Origin: Streptococcus gallolyticus
Lineage (GTDB): Bacteria > Bacillota > Bacilli > Lactobacillales > Streptococcaceae
Length of the DNA stretch: 64,000 nt
Assembly (NCBI GenBank): GCA_019794795.1
Contig: JAIMFC010000002.1
Span: 27,142-91,141, forward strand
Reading direction: 5' to 3'
How positions within the stretch are numbered: position 1 is the stretch's first letter; each line of letters begins with the position of its first letter. Positions 35,451-44,025 of the stretch are shown piece after piece. The notes under the pieces were generated by a model. That model saw nothing but the letters and a program-made list of their open reading frames with translations, made no database searches and was not told where the DNA came from. The position numbers and the translations under genes were made by a program.

Positions 35451-36740
35451 ATGTCAAATAAAACGTTAAAGCGTCCTGAGGTTTTGTCGCCTGCTGGGAC
35501 TTTGGAAAAATTAAAAGTTGCCATTGATTATGGTGCAGATGCTGTCTTTGTTGGTGGTCAGGCCTATGGTTTGCGTAGCCGCGCTGGGAATTTCTCTATG
35601 GAAGAGATGAAAGAGGGAATTGAATACGCCCATGCCCGCGGTGCTAAGGTCTATGTGGCTGCCAATATGGTCACTCACGAGGGCAATGAATCAGGTGCTG
35701 GTGCTTGGTTCCGTGAGTTGCGTGATATGGGCTTGGATGCGGTCATCGTGTCTGACCCAGCCCTTATCATGATTTGTGCGACAGAAGCACCTGGTTTGGA
35801 GATTCACCTTTCAACCCAAGCCTCATCAACCAACTATGAAACGTTCGAGTTCTGGAAAGAACTGGGCTTGACTCGTGTCGTTTTAGCCCGCGAAGTAACT
35901 ATGGCAGAATTGGCTGAAATCCGTAAGCGGACCAGCGTGGAAATTGAAGCCTTCGTCCATGGTGCTATGTGTATTTCCTACTCAGGTCGTTGCGTTTTAT
36001 CTAACCATATGAGTAACCGTGATGCCAACCGTGGTGGCTGTTCTCAGTCTTGTCGCTGGAAATACAATCTCTATGATTTGCCATTTGGCGAAGAGCGCCG
36101 TTCTATCCAAGGTCAAGTTCCGGAAGAATTTTCGATGTCTGCCGTTGATATGTGTATGATTGACCATATTCCTGATATGATTGAAAATGGCGTTGATAGC
36201 TTGAAAATCGAAGGTCGTATGAAGTCTGTCCACTATGTTTCCACAGTAACAAACTGTTATAAGGCAGCAGTGGATGCTTATCTTGAAAGCCCAGCTAAAT
36301 TTGAATCTATCAAGCAAGACTTGATTGATGAGATGTGGAAAGTGGCACAGCGTGAATTGGCAACTGGTTTCTACTACAATGCACCAACAGAAAACGAGCA
36401 GCTCTTTGGTGCCCGTCGTAAAATTCCTGAGTATAAATTCATCGCAGAAGTAGTCGCTTTTGACAAGGCGACTATGACCGCAACCATTCGTCAGCGCAAT
36501 GTTATCAACGAAGGTGACCAAGTTGAGTTTTACGGACCAGGTTTCCGTCATTTTGAGACCAGCATTCAAGAACTGCGTGATTCTGACGGCAACTTGATTG
36601 ACCGTGCCAACCGTCCAATGGAACTCTTAACTATTACCTTACCACAGGAAGTTTTCCCTGGTGATATGGTTCGTGCCTGCAAGTCAGGTCTTATCAATCT
36701 TTACCAAGAAGACGGGAAGTCAGTTACAGTTCGTGCATGA
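35451..36740 (+). CDS. U32-family protein, TrhP2-like
   Basis: The protein has 429 residues. The U32 signature with its Cys cluster is EAFVHGAMCISYSGRCVLSNH, followed by GGCSQSCRWKY. These Cys residues are proposed to bind an Fe-S cluster in the RlhA/TrhP group. The C-terminal extension (about 330-429) is the usual beta-barrel. It is 145 bp from the TrhP1-like gene. Same functional inference: tRNA wobble-uridine hydroxylation rather than proteolysis. Confidence 0.82.
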   Translation: MSNKTLKRPEVLSPAGTLEKLKVAIDYGADAVFVGGQAYGLRSRAGNFSMEEMKEGIEYAHARGAKVYVAANMVTHEGNESGAGAWFRELRDMGLDAVIVSDPALIMICATEAPGLEIHLSTQASSTNYETFEFWKELGLTRVVLAREVTMAELAEIRKRTSVEIEAFVHGAMCISYSGRCVLSNHMSNRDANRGGCSQSCRWKYNLYDLPFGEERRSIQGQVPEEFSMSAVDMCMIDHIPDMIENGVDSLKIEGRMKSVHYVSTVTNCYKAAVDAYLESPAKFESIKQDLIDEMWKVAQRELATGFYYNAPTENEQLFGARRKIPEYKFIAEVVAFDKATMTATIRQRNVINEGDQVEFYGPGFRHFETSIQELRDSDGNLIDRANRPMELLTITLPQEVFPGDMVRACKSGLINLYQEDGKSVTVRA

Positions 36741-36743
36741 TAG

Positions 36744-36775
36744 AAAAGGCTTGGAAGTTTACTTCCAGCCTTTTT
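36744..36775. terminator. Terminator after the TrhP2-like gene
   Basis: AAAAGGCTTGGAAG ttta CTTCCAGCC is followed by TTTTT. It overlaps the end of the convergent small gene. Confidence 0.85.
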
Positions 36776-37088
36776 GCGATTTTCGAATGGTTTCAGGAAC
36801 TAGGGAGATGCGTTTGATTTCTTCCAAATGAATGATGCTTCCCATATTTTTGGAGAAATTTTTCATCACTAAACGCTTTCGTTCTTTGTCAAATTTGACG
36901 ATTTCGCCTGTGAAACTTTTCTGACGACCGTAGATGACATGTACGGCAGCCTGCTTATATAAAGCTAAGTCAATGGTTTCCAATAGTTTTTCTTGTTTCT
37001 CTTCTTCATCGCTGATAGTAACAGGAGCTGTTTTTGTCCCTAAAAATACTTGTGCATGATCTAAAAGTAGCTCGATGAACTTTTTCAT
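36759..37088 (-). CDS. Small hypothetical protein, possibly YolD-like
   Basis: The protein has 109 residues. An N-terminal helix (MKKFIELLLDHAQVFLG) and an acidic linker are followed by a beta-rich half, AVHVIYGRQKSFTGEIVKFDKERKRLVMKNF...IHLEEIKRISLV. That pattern of short strands around a turn resembles the Sm/YolD-like fold, but similarity is weak. No membrane span or signal peptide. AAAGGAT precedes ATG. The function is unknown. Confidence 0.7.
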   Translation of the reverse strand: MKKFIELLLDHAQVFLGTKTAPVTISDEEEKQEKLLETIDLALYKQAAVHVIYGRQKSFTGEIVKFDKERKRLVMKNFSKNMGSIIHLEEIKRISLVPETIRKSQKGWK

Positions 37089-37177
37089 GGTAAAATCCTT
37101 TCATCCTTGATACAATAATCTTAGCGAAATTTTTAAAAAAAGACAAGTGTCTACGAATAGATAGTTAGGAGGAAAAT

Positions 37178-37393
37178 ATGGCAGAATTTACATTTGAAAT
37201 TGAAGAACAACTCTTGGTCTTGTCAGAAAATGATAAAGGTTGGACCAAGGAACTAAACCGTGTCTCTTTTAACGGAGCACCAGCCAAGTATGATATCCGT
37301 ACCTGGAGTCCAGATCATACAAAAATGGGTAAAGGCATTACCCTCTCAAACGAAGAATTCCAAGTCATGTTGGATGCATTTGCAGGTAAGTAA
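37178..37393 (+). CDS. YdbC-family (PC4-like) DNA-binding protein
   Basis: The protein has 71 residues after AGGAGGA. The sequence FEIEEQLLVLSENDKGWTKELNRVSFNGAPAKYDIRTWSPDHTKMGKGITLSNEEFQVML is the whole-protein PC4/YdbC family pattern: a four-stranded sheet with a C-terminal helix. The Lactococcus YdbC homologue binds single-stranded DNA. Its role in streptococci is undefined. It is a single gene with its own terminator. Confidence 0.88.
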   Translation: MAEFTFEIEEQLLVLSENDKGWTKELNRVSFNGAPAKYDIRTWSPDHTKMGKGITLSNEEFQVMLDAFAGK

Positions 37394-37419
37394 AAAGGCT
37401 AGGTCTTCCCTAGCTTTTT
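37392..37419. terminator. Terminator between ydbC and bioY
   Basis: AAAAAGGCTAGG tctt CCCTAGCTTTTT is symmetric, so it serves both convergent genes. Confidence 0.88.
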
Positions 37420-37435
37420 ATAGTACATTTGTAGC

Positions 37436-37969
37436 CTACCTATTCTTCTTCAAAATAGGTTGCAGGTAGCGATGGCTGAGGCAAACCAAGCTAATTTTAC
37501 CAAGTTCAGGAAGAAGAAAGGGAAGAGTTGTCAGGGCGAGTGTCTTACTCCAACTAGTATCCAAGCTAAATCTAAAAAAGAAGATACCTAGTAAAAAGCA
37601 CGTTATATCGCCGAGAATATTGGCGCTTAGGACTCTGATGACACTCGAATCACGATAAGTCATTAGTGAAGTAACGAAGGCATAGGTGAGGAATCCCCAT
37701 AAAAAACCAGCTGTTGGATGAAGAGTTAGGCTAGCGATTCCTCCTGAAAATCCAGAAAAAACTGGAATTCCAATTCCACCAAGAAGGAGGTAGAGCCCGA
37801 CAGAAGAACAAGCAAGTCGCCAAGGATAAATTGTTGCAATCAGTCCGACTGCGAAAGTTTGCAGGGTGAAGGGAACAGGGCCAAGCGAAATCGTCATCTG
37901 AGAGAGAATGACAAGGAGGGTCACTCCGCTAGCGATATAGGTTAGCTGATGTAATTTAGTAGTTTTCAT
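37436..37969 (-). CDS. bioY: BioY, biotin ECF transporter S-component
   Basis: The protein has 177 residues and six transmembrane segments. The family blocks ISLGPVPFTLQTFAVGLIATIYPW and LLLGGIGIPVFSGFSGGIASL...TAGFLWGF are diagnostic. It captures biotin and works with the shared EcfAA'T complex. An operator-like palindrome sits 25-40 bp upstream (37994-38009). Confidence 0.94.
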   Translation of the reverse strand: MKTTKLHQLTYIASGVTLLVILSQMTISLGPVPFTLQTFAVGLIATIYPWRLACSSVGLYLLLGGIGIPVFSGFSGGIASLTLHPTAGFLWGFLTYAFVTSLMTYRDSSVIRVLSANILGDITCFLLGIFFFRFSLDTSWSKTLALTTLPFLLPELGKISLVCLSHRYLQPILKKNR

Positions 37970-37993
37970 GTTGTTATCCTTTTTGTTTGTTAG

Positions 37994-38009
37994 GTTAACA
38001 ATAGTTTAC
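37994..38009 (-). promoter_or_regulatory. Palindrome upstream of bioY, candidate biotin-responsive operator
   Basis: GTAAAC TATT GTTAAC on the coding strand is an inverted repeat with half-sites resembling those of BirA operators (GTTAAC/GTAAAC). However, the spacing is much shorter than the classical Bacillus site. Regulator uncertain. Confidence 0.35.
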
Positions 38010-38086
38010 AGACTCTTTTTCGGAAAGTCAATAGGCTAAGATCGGCTGTCACAAGAAGCGTCAAGCTGTTTGGTTAATAAATAGTA

Positions 38087-38116
38087 AAGCACCTAAGACG
38101 CTTGTCTCTGGTGCTT
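38087..38116. terminator. Hairpin after the NudC-type pseudogene
   Basis: AAGCACC and GGTGCTT arms enclose a 16-nt loop just past the restored stop codon. The T run is weak. Confidence 0.5.
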
Positions 38117-38124
38117 TGTGTGAT

Positions 38125-38600
38125 TTATAGTCTATCTAGATAGTAATTGAGAAATTCTTGTGCTAGGCTGTTTGGTTTGATGGCTTCTCGGACCATTGTC
38201 GATGATCAATCTCGTGGGTCGGTTTTACCTGACCGCTTGTTGTGGCGATAAAATTCAGCATGAGTGTATTTGAACCTGCGTAGTAATGGCTTTTGTTGAA
38301 GCAGATCGAAGTCGTGGTCAGACCAAGCTCTTCAGCGATTTCTCGTGCAACTGTATCTTCAGCATTCTCCCCCTGACTAATACAGCCAGCCGTCAAAATG
38401 TAATCTGGACGTCCATATTGCTGGATAAGCAGGACTTGATCTTCAGCTTCATTTAGCACAATCATACTGCAGGCTGTATCGAAAGTTGGAAATCGATATT
38501 CTTGACAGCTTGGGCAGTAGGGGATACTTCCTTCATGCTCTAAGAAGCGTATCTCAAGTTTATGACCGCAAGTGCTACAATAATCTTCTTGTTTGTAGGT
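38125..38600 (-). pseudogene. NudC-like zinc-ribbon Nudix hydrolase, frameshifted and lacking a start codon
   Basis: Read leftward, the frame just after pepQ encodes a zinc ribbon (YCSTCGHKLEIRF and YCPSCQEYRF) and then a Nudix domain with the box GENAEDTVAREIAEELG. It resembles NADH pyrophosphatase NudC. No ATG, GTG or TTG exists in frame between the TGA near 38610 and the ribbon. After EIDHRQW the frame shifts: the actual reading ends EKPSNQTA*, while another frame gives REAIKPNSLAQEFLNYYLDRL* to 38125. An indel near 38198 plus the lost start show the gene is decayed. Confidence 0.75.
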
Positions 38601-38605
38601 TATGA

Positions 38606-39691
38606 TTAGCCTTCAAAATAGAGCAATTCTTTTGGTGTTTTGGTGAAGACCTCAAATCCAGTTTTTGTCACATAACCACAATCCTCGATACGAACACCGA
38701 CCTTACCAGGAATGTAGATGCCAGGTTCTACAGAGAAGCACATGCCTTCTTGGATTTCCATATCGTTGCCCGCCATGATAGATGGAAACTCGTGGACATC
38801 CATGCCGAGACCATGTCCCAAACGGTGGTTAAAGTATTCGCCATAGCCTGCTTTTTCAATGACATTGCGGGCAGCCGCGTCAACTTCAGCAGCAGTAACA
38901 CCAGGTTTAATAAATTCTTGAGCAGTTAATTGAGCTTCTAAGCAAAGATTGTAAATATCTTGCTTGAATTGGTCTGGTTTTCCGACAGCCACCGTCCGAG
39001 TCATATCAGAAGTGTAGCCTAATGTTTCCACACCTAGGTCAAAGAGAAGGAGACTATCATTTTCAATCTTGTTAGTGCCTGGAATGCCGTGAGGGTTAGC
39101 AGCGTTGTTACCAGTCAAGACCATGGTGTCAAAGCTCATCTTGTTGATGCCTTGTTTTTTCATTTCAAACTCGATTTGGGCGATGATATCTGTTTCGGTC
39201 ACATCCAGAGAAATATTGTCAAATCCGACCTGAACAGCCTTGTCTGCAAAATCACCGGCAACCAGCATTTTTTCGATTTCATCGGCTGATTTAATGAGAC
39301 GCATGTGTTGGAGAGTTGGTGTCAAGTTGACAAATTCTCCAGAGAAGACTGTCTGCAAGCCTTTGAACTTAGTCACGTTGAGGTTATCAAATTCGACAGC
39401 CACTTGTGGGAAATTGGTTGCTGGTAGAACAGCTTTGATTTTTTCCCAAGGATTTTCAGAATCTTGGTATCCCACAACTGGAAAATTAAGCGTCGCTTCA
39501 GCGCGTGCCACATCAAGGGCAGGCAAGAAAAGGAGCGGTGTCTTGTCCGCAAAGACAAAGAGGTACATGTGGCGCTCGTGTGGATCAGATAAGTATCCAG
39601 TCAAGTAGTTGATAGAAACGGGGTCAGATAAAACAGCAGCGAAAATATTTTCTTTTTCGAGTTTCTGAGTAAGAGTCGTAATTTTTGACAT
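38606..39691 (-). CDS. pepQ: Xaa-Pro dipeptidase
   Basis: The protein has 361 residues. The N-terminal creatinase-like domain is followed by a pita-bread M24 domain with metal ligands D in LLFDLGVETLGYTSDMTRT (two Asp), H in NHRLGHGLGMDVHE, E in SVEPGIYI and E in VRIEDCGY. It splits dipeptides with C-terminal Pro. It is divergent from ccpA, an arrangement conserved in lactic acid bacteria, and shares a 211-bp control region with it. Confidence 0.95.
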   Translation of the reverse strand: MSKITTLTQKLEKENIFAAVLSDPVSINYLTGYLSDPHERHMYLFVFADKTPLLFLPALDVARAEATLNFPVVGYQDSENPWEKIKAVLPATNFPQVAVEFDNLNVTKFKGLQTVFSGEFVNLTPTLQHMRLIKSADEIEKMLVAGDFADKAVQVGFDNISLDVTETDIIAQIEFEMKKQGINKMSFDTMVLTGNNAANPHGIPGTNKIENDSLLLFDLGVETLGYTSDMTRTVAVGKPDQFKQDIYNLCLEAQLTAQEFIKPGVTAAEVDAAARNVIEKAGYGEYFNHRLGHGLGMDVHEFPSIMAGNDMEIQEGMCFSVEPGIYIPGKVGVRIEDCGYVTKTGFEVFTKTPKELLYFEG

Positions 39692-39815
39692 AGTTTTCTC
39701 CTTTGAAATTTCTACCTTCTATTCTATGCCAATTATGAGAAAAATCAAGTCCCAACTAAAATTGAGAAAATTTTCCTTTTTTCCTATTTATTTTCTAAAA
39801 AAAGCAACAAAACTC

Positions 39816-39844
39816 TTGAAAGTGGTTTCAAAAAGTGATAAACT
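39816..39844 (+). promoter_or_regulatory. ccpA promoter with an overlapping cre-like site
   Basis: TTGAAA (39816-39821), a 17-nt spacer and TAAACT (39839-39844). TGAAAGTGGTTTCA (39817-39830) is a 14-bp palindrome differing from the cre consensus only at the central C. It overlaps the -35, consistent with autoregulation of ccpA and control of divergent pepQ. Confidence 0.6.
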
Positions 39845-39902
39845 ATAACAGAGTGAAAGCGTAATTTTCATAAGATAAAAGTTACAGAAAGGATATGGAA
39901 AT

Positions 39903-40907
39903 ATGATGAATACGGATGATACAGTAACAATCTATGATGTTGCCCGCGAAGCTGGCGTATCGATGGCTACTGTTAGTCGTGTTGTCAATGGCAACAAAAA
40001 TGTAAAAGAGAATACTCGTAAGAAAGTTTTAGAAGTCATTGAACGCTTGGATTACCGTCCAAATGCTGTTGCACGTGGTTTGGCCAGCAAAAAAACGACA
40101 ACAGTTGGGGTGGTGATTCCAAATATTGCAAATGCCTACTACGCAACGCTTGCAAAAGGGATTGATGATATTGCTGAGATGTACAAATACAATATTATCT
40201 TGGCAAACTCTGATGAAAATGATGACAAGGAAATCAATGTGGTGAACACCCTCTTCTCTAAACAAGTAGACGGGATTATCTTTATGGGCTACCACTTGAC
40301 AGACAAGATTCGTGCAGAGTTTTCACGCTCACGTACACCGATTGTCTTGGCAGGTACAGTTGACCTTGAACATCAATTACCAAGTGTTAATATTGATTAC
40401 GGTCAAGCAGCCAAGGATGTGGTAAACTTGTTGGGGAAAAATAATAAGAAGATTGCCTTTGTATCTGGTCCGCTAGTGGATGAAATCAATGGTAAGATTC
40501 GGTTGGCAGGTTACAAGGAAGCCCTTCAAGATAATGGTTTGGAATTCAACGAAGGTTTGGTGTTTGAGTCTAAATACAAATATGAAGAAGGCTATGCCTT
40601 GGCAGAACGCCTCTTGAATGCAGGTGCAACTGCGGCTTATGTAGCAGAAGACGAAATTGCTGCTGGTCTCTTGAACGGTATTGCTGACCGCGGAGTGAAA
40701 GTTCCAGAAGAGTTTGAAATCGTGACAAGCGATGATTCTTTGGTAACTAAGTTCACTCGTCCAAACTTGACATCTATTAGCCAACCACTTTATGATATCG
40801 GTGCTATTGCCATGCGTATGTTGACTAAAATCATGCACAAGGAAGAATTGGAAAACCGCGAAGTGGTCCTTAACCATGGCATCAAAGAACGCCAATCAAC
40901 TAAATAA
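39903..40907 (+). CDS. ccpA: Catabolite control protein A
   Basis: The protein has 334 residues. The LacI-type HTH is at the N-terminus (TIYDVAREAGVSMATVSRVVNGNKNVKENTRKKVLEVIERLDYRPNAVARGLASKKT) with the hinge helix, followed by the periplasmic-binding-like sensor domain. It represses or activates carbon genes at cre sites when complexed with HPr-Ser46-P made by HprK (31318). The start could be ATG 39903 or the adjacent ATG 39906; GAAAGGA is upstream. Confidence 0.97.
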   Translation: MMNTDDTVTIYDVAREAGVSMATVSRVVNGNKNVKENTRKKVLEVIERLDYRPNAVARGLASKKTTTVGVVIPNIANAYYATLAKGIDDIAEMYKYNIILANSDENDDKEINVVNTLFSKQVDGIIFMGYHLTDKIRAEFSRSRTPIVLAGTVDLEHQLPSVNIDYGQAAKDVVNLLGKNNKKIAFVSGPLVDEINGKIRLAGYKEALQDNGLEFNEGLVFESKYKYEEGYALAERLLNAGATAAYVAEDEIAAGLLNGIADRGVKVPEEFEIVTSDDSLVTKFTRPNLTSISQPLYDIGAIAMRMLTKIMHKEELENREVVLNHGIKERQSTK

Positions 40908-40911
40908 AGAC

Positions 40912-40934
40912 AAGCTGCTTCGGCAGCTTTTTTT
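40912..40934 (+). terminator. Terminator of ccpA
   Basis: AAGCTGC ttcg GCAGCTT with a stable UUCG loop is followed by a T run. Confidence 0.93.
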
Positions 40935-41001
40935 GGTAAATCGACATGAATATTGAAAGATTATGATAAAATGATAGAAAGAATTTGTGACTGGAGAGAG
41001 A

Positions 41002-42036
41002 ATGAGTAAGAAAATTATTAACATGATGTCGAGCGCCACAAAGGTTTCAGGGCAGGGAGTTGGTTCAGCTTACTTGGAGCAGGTTGACTTGGTGAAGACA
41101 GGATTGTCAGAAGACTTTGAAGTGACCATTAATCAGTACAAGCCTGCAGATATTACCCATTATCATACTATTGACCCTCAATTTTACTTGACCAAGCCTT
41201 GGTTTACCCGCAAGGGAATGTCAGTGGGCTACGTGCATATGTTACCTGAAACGGTTGAACAGAGCCTACAGTTGCCTGGTTTTGCCAAGAAAATATTTTA
41301 CAAGTATATGATTGCATTCTATAAGAAGATGGATTACTTGGTGACAGTCAATCCCTACTTTATTGGCGAGTTGGCTCGCTACGGTGTGCCCAAGGAAAAG
41401 GTGACCTACATTCCAAATTTTGTGTCCAGCCAGACCTTTCATCCCCTGACAGCAGAGGAAAAGGCAGCTAATCGGGACCAGTACGGTTTTGCTCAGGCTG
41501 ATTTTTTGATTGTAGGCGTGGGCCAGATTCAGACGCGTAAGGGTGTTTTTGACTTTTTGAAAATGGCAGAGCGTTTGCCTCACTACAAGTTTGTCTGGGC
41601 AGGTGGCTTCTCCTTTGGAAAAATCACAGACGGTTATGAAGAATTGAAAAAAGTAGTAGATAATCCACCAGCTAATGTGACTTTTTTAGGAATTGTCGAG
41701 CGAGAAAGAATGAACGCTATCTACAATTTGGCGGATGTCATGATTTTACCATCCTTTGAAGAACTCTTTCCCATGTCCATCCTAGAGGCCATGTGCACCC
41801 ACAAGCCCATTCTTTTGCGGGATTTGGAGATTTATGAAGATATTCTCTTTGACTTTTATCGTCGGGCGGAGGATTTGGAGGGCTTTGTTGATCAAATTGA
41901 AAAATTGGCAACAGATAGCAACTATTACCAGCAGGCGGTAGCCGATGCTCAGCGTGGCAATGAATTTTACTCACGTGAGCATGTGCTAGAGATGTGGCAG
42001 GAATTTTACGAAAAAGTGTCACCTAAAAAAGACTAG
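41002..42036 (+). CDS. cpoA: GT4 glycosyltransferase, CpoA-like glycolipid synthase
   Basis: The protein has 344 residues from ATG 41002 (GGAGAGAG upstream). It has a GT-B fold with the C-terminal nucleotide-sugar motif EELFPMSILEAMCTHKPILLRD (E-x7-E type) and an N-terminal acceptor half beginning KKIINMMSSATKVSGQGVGSAY. In pneumococcus, CpoA (next to the GlcDAG synthase) adds a second hexose to monoglucosyl-diacylglycerol, making the membrane glycolipid that anchors lipoteichoic acid. Same order and sizes here; assignment by context and resemblance. Confidence 0.78.
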   Translation: MSKKIINMMSSATKVSGQGVGSAYLEQVDLVKTGLSEDFEVTINQYKPADITHYHTIDPQFYLTKPWFTRKGMSVGYVHMLPETVEQSLQLPGFAKKIFYKYMIAFYKKMDYLVTVNPYFIGELARYGVPKEKVTYIPNFVSSQTFHPLTAEEKAANRDQYGFAQADFLIVGVGQIQTRKGVFDFLKMAERLPHYKFVWAGGFSFGKITDGYEELKKVVDNPPANVTFLGIVERERMNAIYNLADVMILPSFEELFPMSILEAMCTHKPILLRDLEIYEDILFDFYRRAEDLEGFVDQIEKLATDSNYYQQAVADAQRGNEFYSREHVLEMWQEFYEKVSPKKD

Positions 42037-42048
42037 AAAGGGATTTGT

Positions 42049-43362
42049 ATGAGAATTGGATTGTTTACAGATTCTTATTTTCCGCAGGTATCAGGTGTTG
42101 CGACGTCCATTAAGACCCTGAAGACAGAACTGGAAAAACAGGGACATATGGTGTTCATATTTACCACGACAGATAAGGATGTCAATCGTTATGAAGATTG
42201 GGATATAATCCGCATTCCAAGTGTGCCTTTCTTTGCCTTCAAGGATCGTCGGGTGGCCTATCGTGGCTTTACAGATGCCTTGAAAATTGCAGAGCGTTAC
42301 AAGTTAGACCTTATTCACACCCATACAGAATTTTCTCTGGGGATCTTAGGAAAAATGATTGCACGTGAGCTGGATATTCCGCTGGTTCACACTTATCATA
42401 CTCAGTACGAGGACTATGTTCGCTATATTGCTAACGGAAAATTGATTCGACCAAGCATGGTCAAGTATTTGGCGCGTGCCTTTTTCAAGGATTTGGATGG
42501 TGTGATTTGTCCGAGTGAGATTGTTGAAGACATTCTTAATGAGTATCAGATTGCTATTCCCAAGCGCGTGATTCCGACAGGGATTGACTTGGCAAAATTT
42601 GACCGTCCAGAAATTACCAAAGATAATATCGAGGATTTACGGGAGCAGTTGGGGATTGCGGAAAATGAAACCATGCTCCTCAGCTTGTCACGGATTTCCT
42701 ATGAAAAAAATATTCAGGCGGTGGTGCAAGCTATGCCTGCAATCCTAGCAGAAAATCCCAATGTGAAGCTAGTCATTGCTGGTGGTGGGCCTTATGCCAA
42801 AGACTTGGGAGCCATGATAGCGGAATTGGGGCTAGAGGCTTCCATTCAGATGACAGGTATGATTGCGCCTAGCGACACGGCTCTTTATTACAAGGCAGCA
42901 GATTTCTTCATCTCGGCTTCAACCAGTGAGACGCAGGGGCTGACCTACTTGGAGAGTTTGGCTTCTGGGACACCGATTTTGGCTCATGCCAACCCTTATT
43001 TGGAAAATGTACTGACGAATCCGATGTTTGGAGCTCTTTTTGCAGAAGAAGAAGCCTTGGCGGAAACGGTTCTTGAGGCTATTGACCAGACACCAGCTAT
43101 GAATCAGTATGTCTTGGACAAAAAGTTGTATGAAATTTCTGCAGAAAACTTCGGTCGTCGGGTTTATGAATATTATCTGGACTTGAAAATTGCCTATGAT
43201 TTTCGGAAAAACCAGCTCAATGGCGAATCGGTAGCAGAAGAAATTCTCAAAGGAGCGATTGCCTTGCCTAAACGTGCCTTTGTCAAATCATCAGATACAA
43301 CCGCGAAAATCTGGAAAGCTTCCATCAAGCAGATCAAATCCATTCGAGATTATCTAGATTAA
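42049..43362 (+). CDS. GT4 glycosyltransferase, monoglucosyl-diacylglycerol synthase-like
   Basis: The protein has 437 residues. The N-terminal IGLFTDSYFPQVSGVATSIKTLKTELEKQGH is typical of glycolipid GT4 enzymes of Firmicutes (family of Spr0982/BgsB/IagA). The C-terminal motif is SASTSETQGLTYLESLASGTPILA. It probably transfers glucose from UDP-Glc to diacylglycerol, the substrate step for the preceding CpoA-like enzyme. The gene is 12 nt after cpoA with AAAGGGATTTG as ribosome site. The basic C-terminus fits peripheral membrane binding. Confidence 0.8.
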   Translation: MRIGLFTDSYFPQVSGVATSIKTLKTELEKQGHMVFIFTTTDKDVNRYEDWDIIRIPSVPFFAFKDRRVAYRGFTDALKIAERYKLDLIHTHTEFSLGILGKMIARELDIPLVHTYHTQYEDYVRYIANGKLIRPSMVKYLARAFFKDLDGVICPSEIVEDILNEYQIAIPKRVIPTGIDLAKFDRPEITKDNIEDLREQLGIAENETMLLSLSRISYEKNIQAVVQAMPAILAENPNVKLVIAGGGPYAKDLGAMIAELGLEASIQMTGMIAPSDTALYYKAADFFISASTSETQGLTYLESLASGTPILAHANPYLENVLTNPMFGALFAEEEALAETVLEAIDQTPAMNQYVLDKKLYEISAENFGRRVYEYYLDLKIAYDFRKNQLNGESVAEEILKGAIALPKRAFVKSSDTTAKIWKASIKQIKSIRDYLD

Positions 43363-43375
43363 AAAGGAATCTGTT

Positions 43376-43762
43376 ATGAAGACTCAAAAACTATTTCTGT
43401 ATTCTCTATGTCCACTTGTCGTGCATTTTCTACCAGTTTTTCTTTATCTTTTTGTAACAATGAAATGGCTTGACGTGAATGAACTAGCCTTAAAGAGTTT
43501 TGATATTAGTACAATCTTATTTTATGCACCACTGGCAATTTTTCTTGTTTCCACATTGTTTGGTTTCTTTCAAGGTTTTAACTGGTACTTTCCTTTGGTA
43601 ATTGGTGGTGGATTTTTGCTTAAAATAGTAGTAGAATATGCATGTTTCAACAGCGATGGTATTGAATTTTACCTTCTTCCCTATCTAATTATTTCTTTTC
43701 TAGCGATGTTATTAGGGGTTGGTCTAGGGAGGATGTCAAAAAAAGGGAAGAAGAAAACTTGA
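43376..43762 (+). CDS. Hypothetical four-helix membrane protein
   Basis: The protein has 128 residues. Four hydrophobic segments (about 7-28, 43-65, 70-88 and 98-118) are followed by the basic tail KKGKKKT. AAAGGAATC precedes ATG, 13 nt after the glycosyltransferase stop, so it is probably cotranscribed with the glycolipid genes. No family recognised. Confidence 0.7.
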   Translation: MKTQKLFLYSLCPLVVHFLPVFLYLFVTMKWLDVNELALKSFDISTILFYAPLAIFLVSTLFGFFQGFNWYFPLVIGGGFLLKIVVEYACFNSDGIEFYLLPYLIISFLAMLLGVGLGRMSKKGKKKT

Positions 43763-43786
43763 AATATCTGAATTTTGTGCTACAAT
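43759..43786 (+). promoter_or_regulatory. Promoter of the thrS T-box transcript
   Basis: TTGAAA, a 16-nt spacer and TACAAT preceded by TGC. It overlaps the stop of the upstream membrane-protein gene. Confidence 0.7.
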
Positions 43787-43792
43787 AAAACA

Positions 43793-44011
43793 CAGAGACA
43801 TGTCTAACCTTGTCGAATGGTCGAGAGAGTGCCCGTTGCTGGGAGTGGCACCTATTCATGGACGGACACTACTCGGTATGATTTTATGCAAACATAAAAG
43901 GGTGGTTCCCTTATCGCCAATCTGAGGTAGTCAGGCTTTTTAGCGTGACTGCGAATGAAGGTGGAACCACGTTACGACGTCCTTTTGTGAGGGCGTCGTG
44001 TTTTCTTTTTT
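43793..44011 (+). promoter_or_regulatory. T-box leader with antiterminator/terminator
   Basis: The conserved T-box AAGGTGGAACCACG lies at 43958-43971. Directly after it is the terminator ACGACGTCC / GGGCGTCGT with a T run (43974-44011). Upstream, the AGAGAG motif (GTCGAGAGAGTGCCC) and GGGAGTGGCAC define stem I. Placement before thrS implies sensing of uncharged tRNA-Thr. I did not fix the specifier codon. Confidence 0.9.
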
Positions 44012-44025
44012 GACAAAACAAGGAG

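Noticed and set aside
35997-36569. 190-residue leftward open frame within the second U32 gene
   Set aside because: The opposite strand encodes a clear U32 protein with family motifs throughout. The antisense frame has no recognisable content.
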